Notes: generated from the sequence alone by a model not told the origin. Shown: positions 27,189 through 35,332, counted from the stretch's first letter. The stretch is DNA of 64,000 nt from Fredinandcohnia onubensis (GCF_002734285.1 NZ_NSEA01000008.1:184902-248901), one strand, 5' to 3'. Translations and numbers: made by a program.

Positions 27189-27236
27189 ATGTGGCAACCC
27201 ACAAAATTTAGAATTCATTTTTGTGAGTTGCCACAT
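27189..27236. promoter_or_regulatory. Long inverted repeat between the PucR-type regulator gene and the ALDH operon
   Basis: Arms ATGTGGCAAC-c-CACAAAA and TTTTGTG-a-GTTGCCACAT pair over 18 positions with one mismatch around a 12-base loop holding GAATTC. It touches the -35 box of the ALDH operon, an activator position suited to the neighbouring regulator. It could instead, or also, terminate the regulator transcript, but the following T tract (TTTGTCTTT) is poor. Confidence 0.55.
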
Positions 27237-27251
27237 ATAGAGACATATAAA

Positions 27252-27272
27252 GGACAAGAGGGCATGTCCCAT
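27252..27272. repeat. Palindromic GGGAC repeat, copy 5 (degenerate)
   Basis: GGACAAGAGGGCATGTCCCA lies three bases from the TAG of the PucR-type regulator gene. It is more diverged than the other copies. Confidence 0.6.
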
Positions 27273-27274
27273 GG

Positions 27275-28915
27275 CTATTTATTTTTGTGTTTCACAACAA
27301 ATAATTGAGTGGCAATCATGAGGTCGACCCATTCTTTTTCATTGTTTAAGCTAAATTGAAGAATTTCTTCTATCTTTTTTAGTCGATAGTATAAAGTATT
27401 TCCATGGATATGGAGCTCAGAAGCCGTTTCCTTGTGATTTTTATTTTTTTTAATATAACAAAGCAACGTTTCTAGTAAACTGGCATCTGAATCTAAGAGC
27501 TTTCCGATTTTATCCTGAATGTACATATCAATTGTATGCTGTTCCATTTCATGGAATAGTCGTTCCATACCAAGCTTCGAATATTCAATAATGTTTGAGG
27601 CTTTATAGGTTTTTGCATAGCTGATGGAACGCAGTGCTTCCTGATATGATGTGGCTAATTGCTGCAAGGAAGTTTTTCGTCCAATTCCAACTAAGATTTT
27701 TTGTTTTCCTAGAATCGACTCGACTTCTTGGATGATTTTTTTGAGTACCGTATCTGTCACTCCAGGAAGCAGGATAATGAGTTGAAACGTGTGGGTCACG
27801 ACAAAACTTTTATTACAGATGTTATTCAGCATTTTTTCGATAGATATAACGAGCCATTGCTTTTCTTTTACTTTGTTATTTTTCCAGAGCGAATCAACGG
27901 AACTTTCAACAATTAAACATTGAATGTCATTTGTATGATCCCATTTTAAATAATGCATAATCCGCCCGACATCATAATGTTGGACTTCATTTAACAACTG
28001 ATTAAACACTTCATTTCGAAAATGCAGCTCTTGTTCAAGAAGTGCACTATCCTTCGTTATTTCAAGTGCCATGGCTAAGCTTGCATGCTCGATAATGATT
28101 TGTTCACTTTCAACAAACGCAGCAAAAGGTTTCTCCAGTTCTAGTACCCCAAGAATTTCTTGACCTCGTACGATTGGAAAGTAGCGATCATTCCTCTGAA
28201 ATAGGTTGGTCTCATGGTAAATGACCCGAGATTGAATCAATTCCTCTAACAACGGGATGATCGACTTGATTCCATAGCCTTCTATAATCACTTGATAGAA
28301 TTTTTTATGAATTGAGATTGAATCGGTTAATAGTTGATTCTTCTTCAACAAATTATTATAAACCCGAGAGTGTTCAATTGCGATGGCGCTTTGGTCGGCA
28401 ATAATTTTTATAACCTCCATATCAGCCATAGAAAAAAGACCATCATGGTTAAAATTGTCGACGATTAAGACACCAAAACAATGATCTTTGTAAACGATCG
28501 GAACACAGAATGCACTTTTAATTTTCCGACCATAAACACCCTTAAAATAATAATGATAGTTTTCCGGAGACATCGTACTCATAGAATCATCAATTTCCTG
28601 CTCAGAACTAAATAGGATGGCCTTCTTTTTGGTGAATACCTGGCCTGTTATGGATTCTCCGGGATCAAGGGCAAGTTTCTTTAAGCTCTCAACATCCACG
28701 CCTTTACCCTCTTCAAACTTAAGCTTTCCAGTCTTTTCGTCAAATAAATAAATGATAAACGTATCGGTAATGTTCACCAATTCACTTGCTGCTGTAATTA
28801 AGTTTTGCAACACATCCTGTAAATGTAACGACTGCGTCAGCAACTTGTTGATTTCTAATAGTTTCTTAGCTTTATGAAAATCCAGATAGGATGTCTCGAT
28901 ATGCTGAAGGCTCAA
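27275..28915 (-). CDS. GAF-PucR type transcriptional regulator (CdaR/PucR helix-turn-helix)
   Basis: The start is TTG 28915, with AAGGTGAG five bases upstream inside the end of the preceding gene; the stop of that gene is two bases away, so they are translationally coupled. The 546-residue protein has a GAF domain (about 25-180; SAFCVPIVYKDHCFGVLIVDNF) and a middle GGDEF-like/CdaR segment (about 300-440). It ends in a PucR C-terminal helix-turn-helix (about 475-535; LLCYIKKNKNHKETASELHIHGNTLYYRLKKIEEIL). Such proteins usually activate catabolic genes in response to small molecules. Targets are probably the adjoining carbamoylase and ALDH operons. Confidence 0.85.
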   Translation of the reverse strand: MSLQHIETSYLDFHKAKKLLEINKLLTQSLHLQDVLQNLITAASELVNITDTFIIYLFDEKTGKLKFEEGKGVDVESLKKLALDPGESITGQVFTKKKAILFSSEQEIDDSMSTMSPENYHYYFKGVYGRKIKSAFCVPIVYKDHCFGVLIVDNFNHDGLFSMADMEVIKIIADQSAIAIEHSRVYNNLLKKNQLLTDSISIHKKFYQVIIEGYGIKSIIPLLEELIQSRVIYHETNLFQRNDRYFPIVRGQEILGVLELEKPFAAFVESEQIIIEHASLAMALEITKDSALLEQELHFRNEVFNQLLNEVQHYDVGRIMHYLKWDHTNDIQCLIVESSVDSLWKNNKVKEKQWLVISIEKMLNNICNKSFVVTHTFQLIILLPGVTDTVLKKIIQEVESILGKQKILVGIGRKTSLQQLATSYQEALRSISYAKTYKASNIIEYSKLGMERLFHEMEQHTIDMYIQDKIGKLLDSDASLLETLLCYIKKNKNHKETASELHIHGNTLYYRLKKIEEILQFSLNNEKEWVDLMIATQLFVVKHKNK

Positions 28916-28916
28916 G

Positions 28917-30107
28917 CTAACTCACCTTTTTCGACAGTTCCAAGATAGTCTGAAGCATGACATTGGCTCCAACCTCAATATCTTCCCATGAACTATACTC
29001 ATCAGGATGATGACTAAGGCCATCCTTACTTGGAATGAAGATCATCCCCGCGTCTGTTAGTCCTGTTAATGAGTTCGCATCGTGATTTGCACCGCTAACC
29101 ATATAGTGAAAATTCACTTTTGAGTCTTTACAAGCACTCTCTATTGCTTGTTGGACATTCTCAGATAAAGTATTCGGATTTTTTTGTACACCAACTTCTA
29201 TTTCTACTTGGTGCTTTTCGTTCATCCAGTTTATTAATTGTTGTTCAAATTCCTTCATTTCTTTCCAATCGTTACCTCTGACCTCAATCGTTAATTGAAC
29301 ATCTCCAGGTACTACATTTTCTGAATTTGGAAAGACCTCTAATTTCCCAACAGTTGCGACAATATCATTATTTTGCATAGTAGCTCGTTCACTTACTTGT
29401 TGAATAATTGAAGCAGCAGATACTAAAGCATCATTCCTTACGTTCATAGGAGTTGTGCCAGAATGGCTTGCTTTTCCAGACACATGAACATGCATTCTTG
29501 AAATACCAGCAATGGCAGTCACAATCCCGATCTGGTTGTTAGTTGTCTCTAACACACTTCCTTGTTCAATATGTAATTCTAAAAAGGATAGATAGTCATT
29601 ATCACTTTTTCTTGCCTCTTTAATTTGGGACATGCTAAGCCCAAATTTCTCCAAATCAACATCCGATACATCACTATCTTTAATTAAGCCAGCAGTTGCT
29701 CTGCTTCCAAATGTTCCGCCTAGCGGGTTCGCTTCTTCACCGACAAAACTAATAAGTTCAAGTGGAACTCCGCTATAGCCATTTTCTTTAAGAACTCTCA
29801 GACACTCCAAGCCAACTATCACTCCTAGAGCACCATCATAAAGGCCGCCATTTTTCACAGTATCTAAATGTGAACCAAAAGCAATTGCAGGTTTATCAAG
29901 GCTACCTAATCTGCCATGTACATTCCCAACGGAATCTTCATACACAGATAGGTTTAAATTATTTAACTGATCCTGTAACCATTCATTTGCCTTTTTTTCT
30001 TCACTTGAAAAAGCTAATCGATTATAACCTAGATTACCGGAATTAATAGTTCCTATATTTAATAGATTCTTTTTAATATTTTCTATGTTCACCTTTGCAA
30101 AACTCAT
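28917..30107 (-). CDS. M20-family Zn amidohydrolase (N-carbamoyl amino acid hydrolase / allantoate amidohydrolase type)
   Basis: I choose ATG 30107, eight bases after AAGGAGG. A 94-codon upstream extension runs through the palindromic repeats and is rejected. The 396-residue protein has the family metal ligands in GSHLDT (H80), DGALGV (D91), GEEANP (E124/E125), ELHIEQG and GLSHHPDE, with the dimerisation domain GKASHSGTTPM in the middle. Relatives cleave N-carbamoyl-L-amino acids, N-carbamoyl-beta-alanine, ureidoglycolate or allantoate, releasing ammonia and CO2. A permease gene lies upstream and a PucR-type regulator overlaps downstream, pointing to a ureide or hydantoin degradation set. The substrate cannot be chosen from sequence alone. 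Confidence 0.87.
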   Translation of the reverse strand: MSFAKVNIENIKKNLLNIGTINSGNLGYNRLAFSSEEKKANEWLQDQLNNLNLSVYEDSVGNVHGRLGSLDKPAIAFGSHLDTVKNGGLYDGALGVIVGLECLRVLKENGYSGVPLELISFVGEEANPLGGTFGSRATAGLIKDSDVSDVDLEKFGLSMSQIKEARKSDNDYLSFLELHIEQGSVLETTNNQIGIVTAIAGISRMHVHVSGKASHSGTTPMNVRNDALVSAASIIQQVSERATMQNNDIVATVGKLEVFPNSENVVPGDVQLTIEVRGNDWKEMKEFEQQLINWMNEKHQVEIEVGVQKNPNTLSENVQQAIESACKDSKVNFHYMVSGANHDANSLTGLTDAGMIFIPSKDGLSHHPDEYSSWEDIEVGANVMLQTILELSKKVS

Positions 30108-30139
30108 AATTTCCTCCTTTTTTGATACCCTTGGGTCAC

Positions 30140-30199
30140 GGGGACAGGTCCCTTGTCCCAGAAATCGTAATGGGTCAAGGGACCTGTCCCTCCGTCCCA
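30140..30199. repeat. Palindromic GGGAC repeat, copies 6a and 6b in opposite sense
   Basis: GGGGACAGGTCCCTTGTCCC (30140-30159) and TGGGTCAAGGGACC followed by TGTCCCTCCGTCCCA (30171-30199). This pair lies upstream of the carbamoylase start rather than at a gene end, as at 18428-18489. Confidence 0.8.
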
Positions 30200-30301
30200 T
30201 TCTAGAACTTGTTTTCATTATAGAAGAAAAATTGTTAATTATCCAATATCTTTCATCGCTAGATTTTGGTGAATCAGGCTGTTTGCCTTTTAAATAAAAA
30301 A

Positions 30302-30321
30302 GAGGTTGCGTTTGCAACCTC
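30302..30321 (-). terminator. Terminator of the permease gene
   Basis: The perfect stem GAGGTTGC / GCAACCTC with a 4-base loop is followed on the minus strand by TTTTTTATTT. It lies 75 bases after the stop, beyond a palindromic repeat. Confidence 0.85.
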
Positions 30322-30346
30322 CGTTTAATGTCTGAAACGTGTTGGG

Positions 30347-30375
30347 TGGGACGATGGACCTGTCCCTCTGTCCCA
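30347..30375. repeat. Palindromic GGGAC repeat, copy 7
   Basis: TGGGACGATGGACC then TGTCCCTCTGTCCCA, between the permease stop (30397) and its terminator (30302-30321). The left flank TTTAATGTCTG is shared with copy 1. Confidence 0.8.
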
Positions 30376-30396
30376 ATAAGCGGTTTCATTTTAATA

Positions 30397-31770
30397 TTAC
30401 AATAACAAATACGCTACAAGCGTTCCGATAATCCACATACCGATGGCGAATGGCATGTTCTGCACGGTAATGCGGAATGGGCTTTGACCCGTTCCCATGG
30501 CTGTTAATGTCACAAGCAATCCGTACGTTCCCACTGTGAAGGTGGCAACAGAACCTGTTATGAGAACAAGGGCGATACTTACAGGATTGATCACGTCAAA
30601 CATAGGTGTGATAATTCCGGTTAAAATACCTACAGTCGCAATCGGATGAATACCAAACATACTTAATAAAACAAAGATGACTTGGATAAGGAACAAGATT
30701 AACATTGGGTAATCCGATACAAAAGCAAGTGGTCTTTGAATCACTTCCAAGAACGATGTATCTCCTATACTAGTAGAAAATAATGATAGAGAGATAAATA
30801 ATACGATAAAATTCTGCATGGTATTTGTCTTTGTTTTCCAATTATTCCAGCCAATTGTCCAGAAACTTCTTCGTCTTTTCATTAGTAAAGACCAAATAAA
30901 AGCGAATGGGAAAATAACGATTGTTACAGTTAACGTAAAGCTTAAATCAAATAGATTTCCTATTAGAATAACTAGAACCAGGAACAAGACGAGTGCTATG
31001 ATGAACTGAATCATCTTTCTCACTAATTGTTTCATATTGATTTTCGGCTGTCTCTTATTGCTCACTTCTTCAAACTTGTATTTTTTATAAAAAATTCGTC
31101 CAAACAGAGAATCTAATATAAACGCAATAACTGCCATAAGAATAAGCCATGGCAAAAGGGTTACATATTCAACACCTGTGGTAAATATGGCAACTGCGAC
31201 CATGATCTCCAACGGACTCCACAACAGGGCTAATGAATATCCTCTCAGTGAAGCTGTTGTAATAAACGAATTACGAATTTCTTTACTAAAAGATGATAAT
31301 GTGCTCTTAAGTACATCTTGAGAGATGGTTGCAGCAGATAGATTTAAAAAGGCCGCAAGAATATGCGTAATGAGTGAGCTCCTTGGGTATAGTTTCCCTA
31401 AATCTGAGACGTTCACTCTCATTAGTAGATTCATATTCCGATCAAATCTTCCACTTCTTACGATGCTATTCATCCAAGGCAGCATGGCTAACAATGTTAA
31501 AAGTGATAAATTCGAAGTTAATAAACTAGGAATAATATGAAAGGACTGACCTGTTGTAAAGAATAAATATCCTCCGATGAATAGAAATGCTCCCCCAAGA
31601 ATCTTGAAAAGACCTGATGCCAAAGGAAATGACAAAATGAGCATAAGAATAGCAAGTACTCCAAGTATGTAATTGATTGTCTCACTACCTATAAAAATAT
31701 TAATTGTATGGAGTAAAAATACGAATGAATAAAAAATATAAAGATAGCGGAACAATGGATATTGTTTCAT
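30397..31770 (-). CDS. Polytopic membrane protein, putative permease of the ureide-type locus
   Basis: ATG 31770 follows AAGGAGGAAGAA; a longer frame upstream has no ribosome site. The 457-residue protein has about ten to twelve membrane helices and a central basic loop (KKYKFEEVSNKRQPKINMKQLVRKM). Two half-length repeats of a sodium or proton symporter are plausible, with the re-entrant-like segments LLTSNLSLLTLLAMLPW and TLTAMGTGQSPFRITVQN. I do not recognise the family with confidence. Its place before the carbamoylase and PucR-type genes suggests substrate uptake, but its own terminator follows, so it may be transcribed separately. Confidence 0.7.
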   Translation of the reverse strand: MKQYPLFRYLYIFYSFVFLLHTINIFIGSETINYILGVLAILMLILSFPLASGLFKILGGAFLFIGGYLFFTTGQSFHIIPSLLTSNLSLLTLLAMLPWMNSIVRSGRFDRNMNLLMRVNVSDLGKLYPRSSLITHILAAFLNLSAATISQDVLKSTLSSFSKEIRNSFITTASLRGYSLALLWSPLEIMVAVAIFTTGVEYVTLLPWLILMAVIAFILDSLFGRIFYKKYKFEEVSNKRQPKINMKQLVRKMIQFIIALVLFLVLVILIGNLFDLSFTLTVTIVIFPFAFIWSLLMKRRRSFWTIGWNNWKTKTNTMQNFIVLFISLSLFSTSIGDTSFLEVIQRPLAFVSDYPMLILFLIQVIFVLLSMFGIHPIATVGILTGIITPMFDVINPVSIALVLITGSVATFTVGTYGLLVTLTAMGTGQSPFRITVQNMPFAIGMWIIGTLVAYLLL

Positions 31771-31899
31771 TTCTTCCTCCTTCTTAGATGTTAAATCAAA
31801 CACATCAAAGTATAGCATAGAAGGAAAAAACTACAAGGTAATTTCCAGATATTCCTTGGAAATAAAAAGGATTATAGTCTACACTTAACCTCCAAAAAA

Positions 31900-31952
31900 A
31901 TACAGCTCTGCTACCAATTATGGAAATTGCAGAACTGGTAGCCGAGCTGTAT
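31900..31952 (-). terminator. Terminator of the KinB-like kinase gene
   Basis: The long stem ATACAGCTC / GAGCTGTAT plus inner CTACCA / TGGTAG is followed on the minus strand by seven T. It lies beyond a palindromic repeat after the kinase stop. Confidence 0.8.
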
Positions 31953-31965
31953 TCAAGCTAGTTTT

Positions 31966-31985
31966 CGGACAAGTGACCTTGTCCA
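31966..31985. repeat. Palindromic GGGAC repeat, copy 8 (degenerate)
   Basis: GGACAAGTGACCTTGTCCA, two bases from the TAG (31988-31990) of the kinase gene and before its terminator. It shows the same stop-repeat-terminator order as the other copies. Confidence 0.7.
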
Positions 31986-31987
31986 TA

Positions 31988-33250
31988 CTATGGGTGAGGA
32001 AAGTAGATGCGGAATTGTGTCCCTTCGTTTTTTGTGCTGGTAACATCTAGTTTTCCATTCATCAGTTTAATAATTTTTATGACCGCCATCATACCTAGAC
32101 CAGTACCTTCTCTGCCTTTCGTTGTAAAAAACGGCTCTCCTAAACGGTTAAGCTGTTCAGACGTCATTCCTTCTCCAGTATCTTTGATTTTAATGATTAC
32201 ACCATCGTTCACTTCTTCCGTGCGAATTATTAGATTTCCGCCATTTGGCATCGCCTCAATACAATTTTTCGTAATATTTAAGAAGCATTGTTGTAAGAGC
32301 TGTGGGTCCCCTTTCATACGAATGGGTTCAATCATGGTATGAATATCAACACAGTTCATATTTGCCATTGGTGTAATCACATTAATCGAACGATGGAGTT
32401 CTTCCTCAAGATTTACTACTATATGTTCTTCCTGTACGGATTTTGCAAAAGTTAAATAGTTACCAATAATATCATTTGCACGGTCAATTTCTTGGAGGGA
32501 AATTTCTATGAACTGATTTTTCTTCTCTTCTTCCCATTCATTTTTATATAACATCTGTAATATGCCTTTCACTACGGTAAGAGGATTTCTGACTTCATGT
32601 GAAATACTTGATGCAAGGTGACTAACTACCTCTAATTTCTCAGCTTTAATGACTTGCATATTCATGTAGACACTTTCTCGTAGCATTTCGGAAAAATACA
32701 CGATAAAAAATGTACTAAATAAATGAATCAAGAAAAAGATGATAATCTCCATATAGAAAGTTAGATTAAAATGTCCTAGTACGATAGCACGCAAAACAAA
32801 TAAAAATGTACAGAAAAACAACGAAAAACTACATGCAATTAGGACTCTCTTATGCTTCGTCGCATTTTTAAACGTTTTGTGGACCATCAATAAAGGAATC
32901 AAAATAACTATACTTGAAAAGGCTGATGCATAAAAACCGCTGCCTAGGCCTCCTAAATAAAGTCGAATGATTAGAAAAACGGCAACTAATGTTACACCCG
33001 CTTTTCTGCCAAGGTATAAACCACCAATCATTATAGCAATCGAACGTAAATCCAAGATAATTTCATCGCCGATGTGAAGTGGAAATAACATACAACTTAT
33101 CATTGCTATTGTTACTGAAATTAATTGAATTCGCTCTTTTAATTGGCAAGATAAATTCTTTACATTTGTTTCAAAGATATGTGGAATAAATAAGATAAAG
33201 ACGACTAAAAAAAGCAAATTTAATAATAATGTCTCTACATAATTAAACAC
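31988..33250 (-). CDS. KinB-like membrane sensor histidine kinase
   Basis: I place the start at GTG 33250, seven bases after AGGGGG; the longer frame to 33352 lacks a usable ribosome site. The 420-residue protein has six membrane helices (about 5-185) with the 5TM-5TMR_LYT-type motif MIGGLYLGRKAGVTLVAV. It then has a short linker, a HisKA box SISHEVRNPLTVVKGIL (H218) and an HATPase domain with NITKNCIEAMPNGG, DTGEGM and TKGREGTGLGM. This is the layout of sporulation kinase KinB and its relatives, which feed phosphate to Spo0F. No response regulator is adjacent, consistent with a phosphorelay kinase. A sigma-H-like promoter lies about 165 bases upstream. Confidence 0.85.
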   Translation of the reverse strand: MFNYVETLLLNLLFLVVFILFIPHIFETNVKNLSCQLKERIQLISVTIAMISCMLFPLHIGDEIILDLRSIAIMIGGLYLGRKAGVTLVAVFLIIRLYLGGLGSGFYASAFSSIVILIPLLMVHKTFKNATKHKRVLIACSFSLFFCTFLFVLRAIVLGHFNLTFYMEIIIFFLIHLFSTFFIVYFSEMLRESVYMNMQVIKAEKLEVVSHLASSISHEVRNPLTVVKGILQMLYKNEWEEEKKNQFIEISLQEIDRANDIIGNYLTFAKSVQEEHIVVNLEEELHRSINVITPMANMNCVDIHTMIEPIRMKGDPQLLQQCFLNITKNCIEAMPNGGNLIIRTEEVNDGVIIKIKDTGEGMTSEQLNRLGEPFFTTKGREGTGLGMMAVIKIIKLMNGKLDVTSTKNEGTQFRIYFPHP

Positions 33251-33415
33251 AGTAATCCCCCTAATTCTAGATAGAAAAATCGTCTTATGAACTATCCGAC
33301 AAAAAATTAACAAATAACGAATGTTCTGTGAAAATTTATTATGTTTATGCACTCACCTTTTTTGTTTTCATCGAATAATTTATTCCACAACTGATGGAAC
33401 GTTTAAGAGGGGATC

Positions 33416-33441
33416 ATTCGCCACTCTAAAGGATTGCTCCT
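33416..33441 (-). promoter_or_regulatory. Candidate sigma-H promoter of the KinB-like kinase
   Basis: On the minus strand AGGA (33441-33438) and GAAT (33419-33416) are 18 bases apart, the spacing of the sigma-H consensus RNAGGAWWW-N(11-12)-RNNGAAT. The bases after AGGA (GCA) fit poorly. Confidence 0.35.
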
Positions 33442-33682
33442 ATAAATTCGTCAAAAAAGAATAATTTCCTTCTTTTTTTACTCATATATTCGTATTTTTA
33501 TTAAGTTTTTAGTAAACAATTTTACATCCTTGTCGAAGCCGAAAATTATTTGTTGTAGATTGCGGAAATTTGATGGTTTTCATGACTTAAGAGGTGAAAA
33601 TATTGGAGGAATTATAGTTTGTGAGCAGGATTTATAATTCAATTATTGAGTATGTGCCGAGTTTACTATTACTAGCGGAAAA

Positions 33683-33733
33683 TACTGCCACTATTTCAGA
33701 TTTACTGCCACTATCTGAAAAATACTGCCACTA
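33683..33733. repeat. Three direct repeats of TACTGCCACTA with a 20-base period
   Basis: Copies start at 33683, 33703 and 33723, exactly 20 bases apart. The spacers TTTCAGATT and TCTGAAAAA are themselves nearly complementary (TTTCAGA / TCTGAAA). Confidence 0.75.
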
Positions 33734-33744
33734 CAAAATAAAGA

Positions 33745-33760
33745 CACCCAGGCCTGGGTG
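33745..33760 (-). terminator. Terminator of the DUF4145 gene
   Basis: The 16-base perfect palindrome CACCCAGGCCTGGGTG is followed on the minus strand by TCTTTATTTT, 33 bases after the stop. Confidence 0.7.
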
Positions 33761-33793
33761 CCAAGTGACTTTTACATATTACAAGAAACCTGT

Positions 33794-34900
33794 TTACTTC
33801 CTCTTCAACTGCTCAAACAATCTCGCTACGTTCACAACTCCAACATTCTTATATTTTCCGAGGATTACGAGCTCTTTAGGAAGTTGTCCAACAGTATGGA
33901 TTCCGTCTTCGTTTAATTGTTTAATAAGGCTTGGTACGCCTATAAACTCGTCTTTAGTTAGCTGGATCTTTTTAAGAGTATCGGTTAGGATCATGTAATC
34001 TGCTTTATAAAATAAAAAGAGTTCTCCTGGCCGTTCGAGTGTTACTTTTCTACGAACTTTTTCTTCCTCAATAAAGATTTTTAACTCATCGAAAAATTGC
34101 TTATCGTTGTTTTCATTAAAACGTTTGACATGCTTATGCAAGTCTTCGAGATTACTAGGTAATTCGCTCAAAATACGTGCTTGCTGCTCTGCGCCTAGTC
34201 TAATTAAAAAGGTCTCAGATTTATCAAATCGTTGTGGTAACAAAAAGGCATCGCGTAGAAAATATGGAACTTCTAGCGTATCCCCTTTATATTCAATCGT
34301 ACGAATCGTTGTGTAACCTGGCTCTGCCATTTTTGTTGGAGCAGCTTTTATTGTAGTTGCAACCTCATCTTGAACCTTTTTATCTGGTGTTCCCTTTTTC
34401 ATAGAAGCAACTAATACATTCTCTAGAGATTTCAACCGAAGCTCTAATTCGGTTATATCATAACGTTCTTCCTTTGGAGTTGTTGGATCTTGATAGGCTG
34501 GGACTTCAATCGATAATGAGGTGTACACTTCTACAAACCATCTGACAATCTGGTAAATCGCTTCCCATGATAAAAGTGCTTCCGAATAACGAAACTTTCG
34601 TTTGTCATGTGAAGCCTGATTTCCAAGTTGTCGAACTAAATGAAGGGCATCTCTTATTTCTGTTGTCAGAATCCCCTCATTATCTAAAAGAGTGAGTCGT
34701 TCCTTTAATGTAATACGTGGGTTTTCTTTCATTTTTTCATATTCCATCACTTGCTGTAGAATATTCTCAATGAGTACCCTTGAATGAGTTAACATCGTAC
34801 GCGGACTTGTAAAGATGGTATGTTCCAGTTCCCCCGCTAGAAATGCTAATTCTTTGGAGATGGGTTCTAGAAATCTATAAAAATACTCAGATGTATTCAT
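33794..34900 (-). CDS. DUF4145 domain protein with an RpoA-CTD-like helix-hairpin C-terminus
   Basis: I choose ATG 34900, which has AAAGGA about ten bases upstream; the upstream extension is unsupported. The 368-residue protein starts with a DUF4145-like helical domain (about 10-125; TMLTHSRVLIENILQQVMEYEKM, LHLVRQLGNQASHD). That domain often accompanies nucleases, helicases and restriction subunits. A charged linker (about 135-225) follows, then a mixed domain (about 226-300). The C-terminus (about 315-368; GVPSLIKQLNEDGIHTVGQL through NVARLFEQL) resembles the helix-hairpin-helix of the RNA polymerase alpha C-terminal domain. No catalytic residues are visible. It stands alone between a terminator and a repeat-bearing spacer. 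Confidence 0.7.
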   Translation of the reverse strand: MNTSEYFYRFLEPISKELAFLAGELEHTIFTSPRTMLTHSRVLIENILQQVMEYEKMKENPRITLKERLTLLDNEGILTTEIRDALHLVRQLGNQASHDKRKFRYSEALLSWEAIYQIVRWFVEVYTSLSIEVPAYQDPTTPKEERYDITELELRLKSLENVLVASMKKGTPDKKVQDEVATTIKAAPTKMAEPGYTTIRTIEYKGDTLEVPYFLRDAFLLPQRFDKSETFLIRLGAEQQARILSELPSNLEDLHKHVKRFNENNDKQFFDELKIFIEEEKVRRKVTLERPGELFLFYKADYMILTDTLKKIQLTKDEFIGVPSLIKQLNEDGIHTVGQLPKELVILGKYKNVGVVNVARLFEQLKRK

Positions 34901-35166
34901 GTCATGTTGTTCCTTTCTAAGATGCAAAATGAAGACCTGAATCTGGTTATAGAGACTCAGGCCGTCCGGAGATTCTTTCATTTTAGGTGAAAAATAGATG
35001 ACAATCAAGGATGATATTAGAATTCGGCTATTTGCGAATGTTTAGTAAAATTCCGTCAAACTTAAAGGAATTAGCACCGAATTCCCTATGAGGAAAACGA
35101 AAAACTGGGACAAGTGACCTGTCCCTGTGTCCCATTGGAAACATATCCCTTTTCAAATGGACGGAA
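34901..35166. other. Intergenic region upstream of the DUF4145 gene
   Basis: Apart from a full palindromic repeat at 35106-35134, this stretch shows no reading frame with start support. The DUF4145 promoter is probably here, but no clear -35/-10 pair stands out. Confidence 0.5.
35106..35134. repeat. Palindromic GGGAC repeat, copy 9 (full)
   Basis: TGGGACAAGTGACC then TGTCCCTGTGTCCCA. Exceptionally it lies upstream of two divergent genes rather than at a gene end. Confidence 0.8.
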
Positions 35167-35196
35167 TTGTGTTAATTTTAGGTTATAAGTTAATAT
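35167..35196 (+). promoter_or_regulatory. Predicted promoter of the thiazole operon
   Basis: TTGTGT (35167-35172) and TAATAT (35191-35196) are 18 bases apart, placing the start of transcription just before the TPP aptamer. Confidence 0.45.
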
Positions 35197-35207
35197 TTTG
35201 TATTTTC

Positions 35208-35305
35208 ACTAGGGGAACTCTTGATAAGAGCTGAGAAAAAAGTAGTGTACTTTGAAACCCTCATTACCTGAACAGGCTTGTACCTGCGTAGGGATGTGGT
35301 TAAGG
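35208..35305 (+). ncRNA. TPP riboswitch (THI element)
   Basis: The conserved aptamer blocks are present in order: AGGGGAACTC, GCTGAGA, ACCCTCATTACCTGAACAGG and TACCTGCGTAGGGA. It precedes tenI-thiO-thiS-thiG with a terminator between, the usual transcriptional OFF arrangement on binding thiamine pyrophosphate. Confidence 0.95.
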
Positions 35306-35332
35306 CAATCGTTCTTTATGTGTATACATAAC

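Larger units (their letters stand above)
33251..33793. other. Intergenic region between the KinB-like and DUF4145 genes
   Basis: The 543 bases hold the kinase leader with a sigma-H-like promoter, three 20-base-spaced direct repeats and the DUF4145 gene terminator. A plus-strand frame from GTG 33621 has a ribosome site (GGAGGA) but runs antisense through the terminator, so I do not call it. Confidence 0.6.

Noticed and set aside
30108-30389. 94-residue N-terminal extension of the carbamoylase
   Set aside because: It translates two repeat copies; the ATG at 30107 has a strong ribosome site and the family's normal N-terminus.
33621-33998. 125-codon plus-strand frame with GGAGGA and GTG start
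   Set aside because: It runs antisense through the terminator and the end of the DUF4145 gene and has no recognisable protein character.
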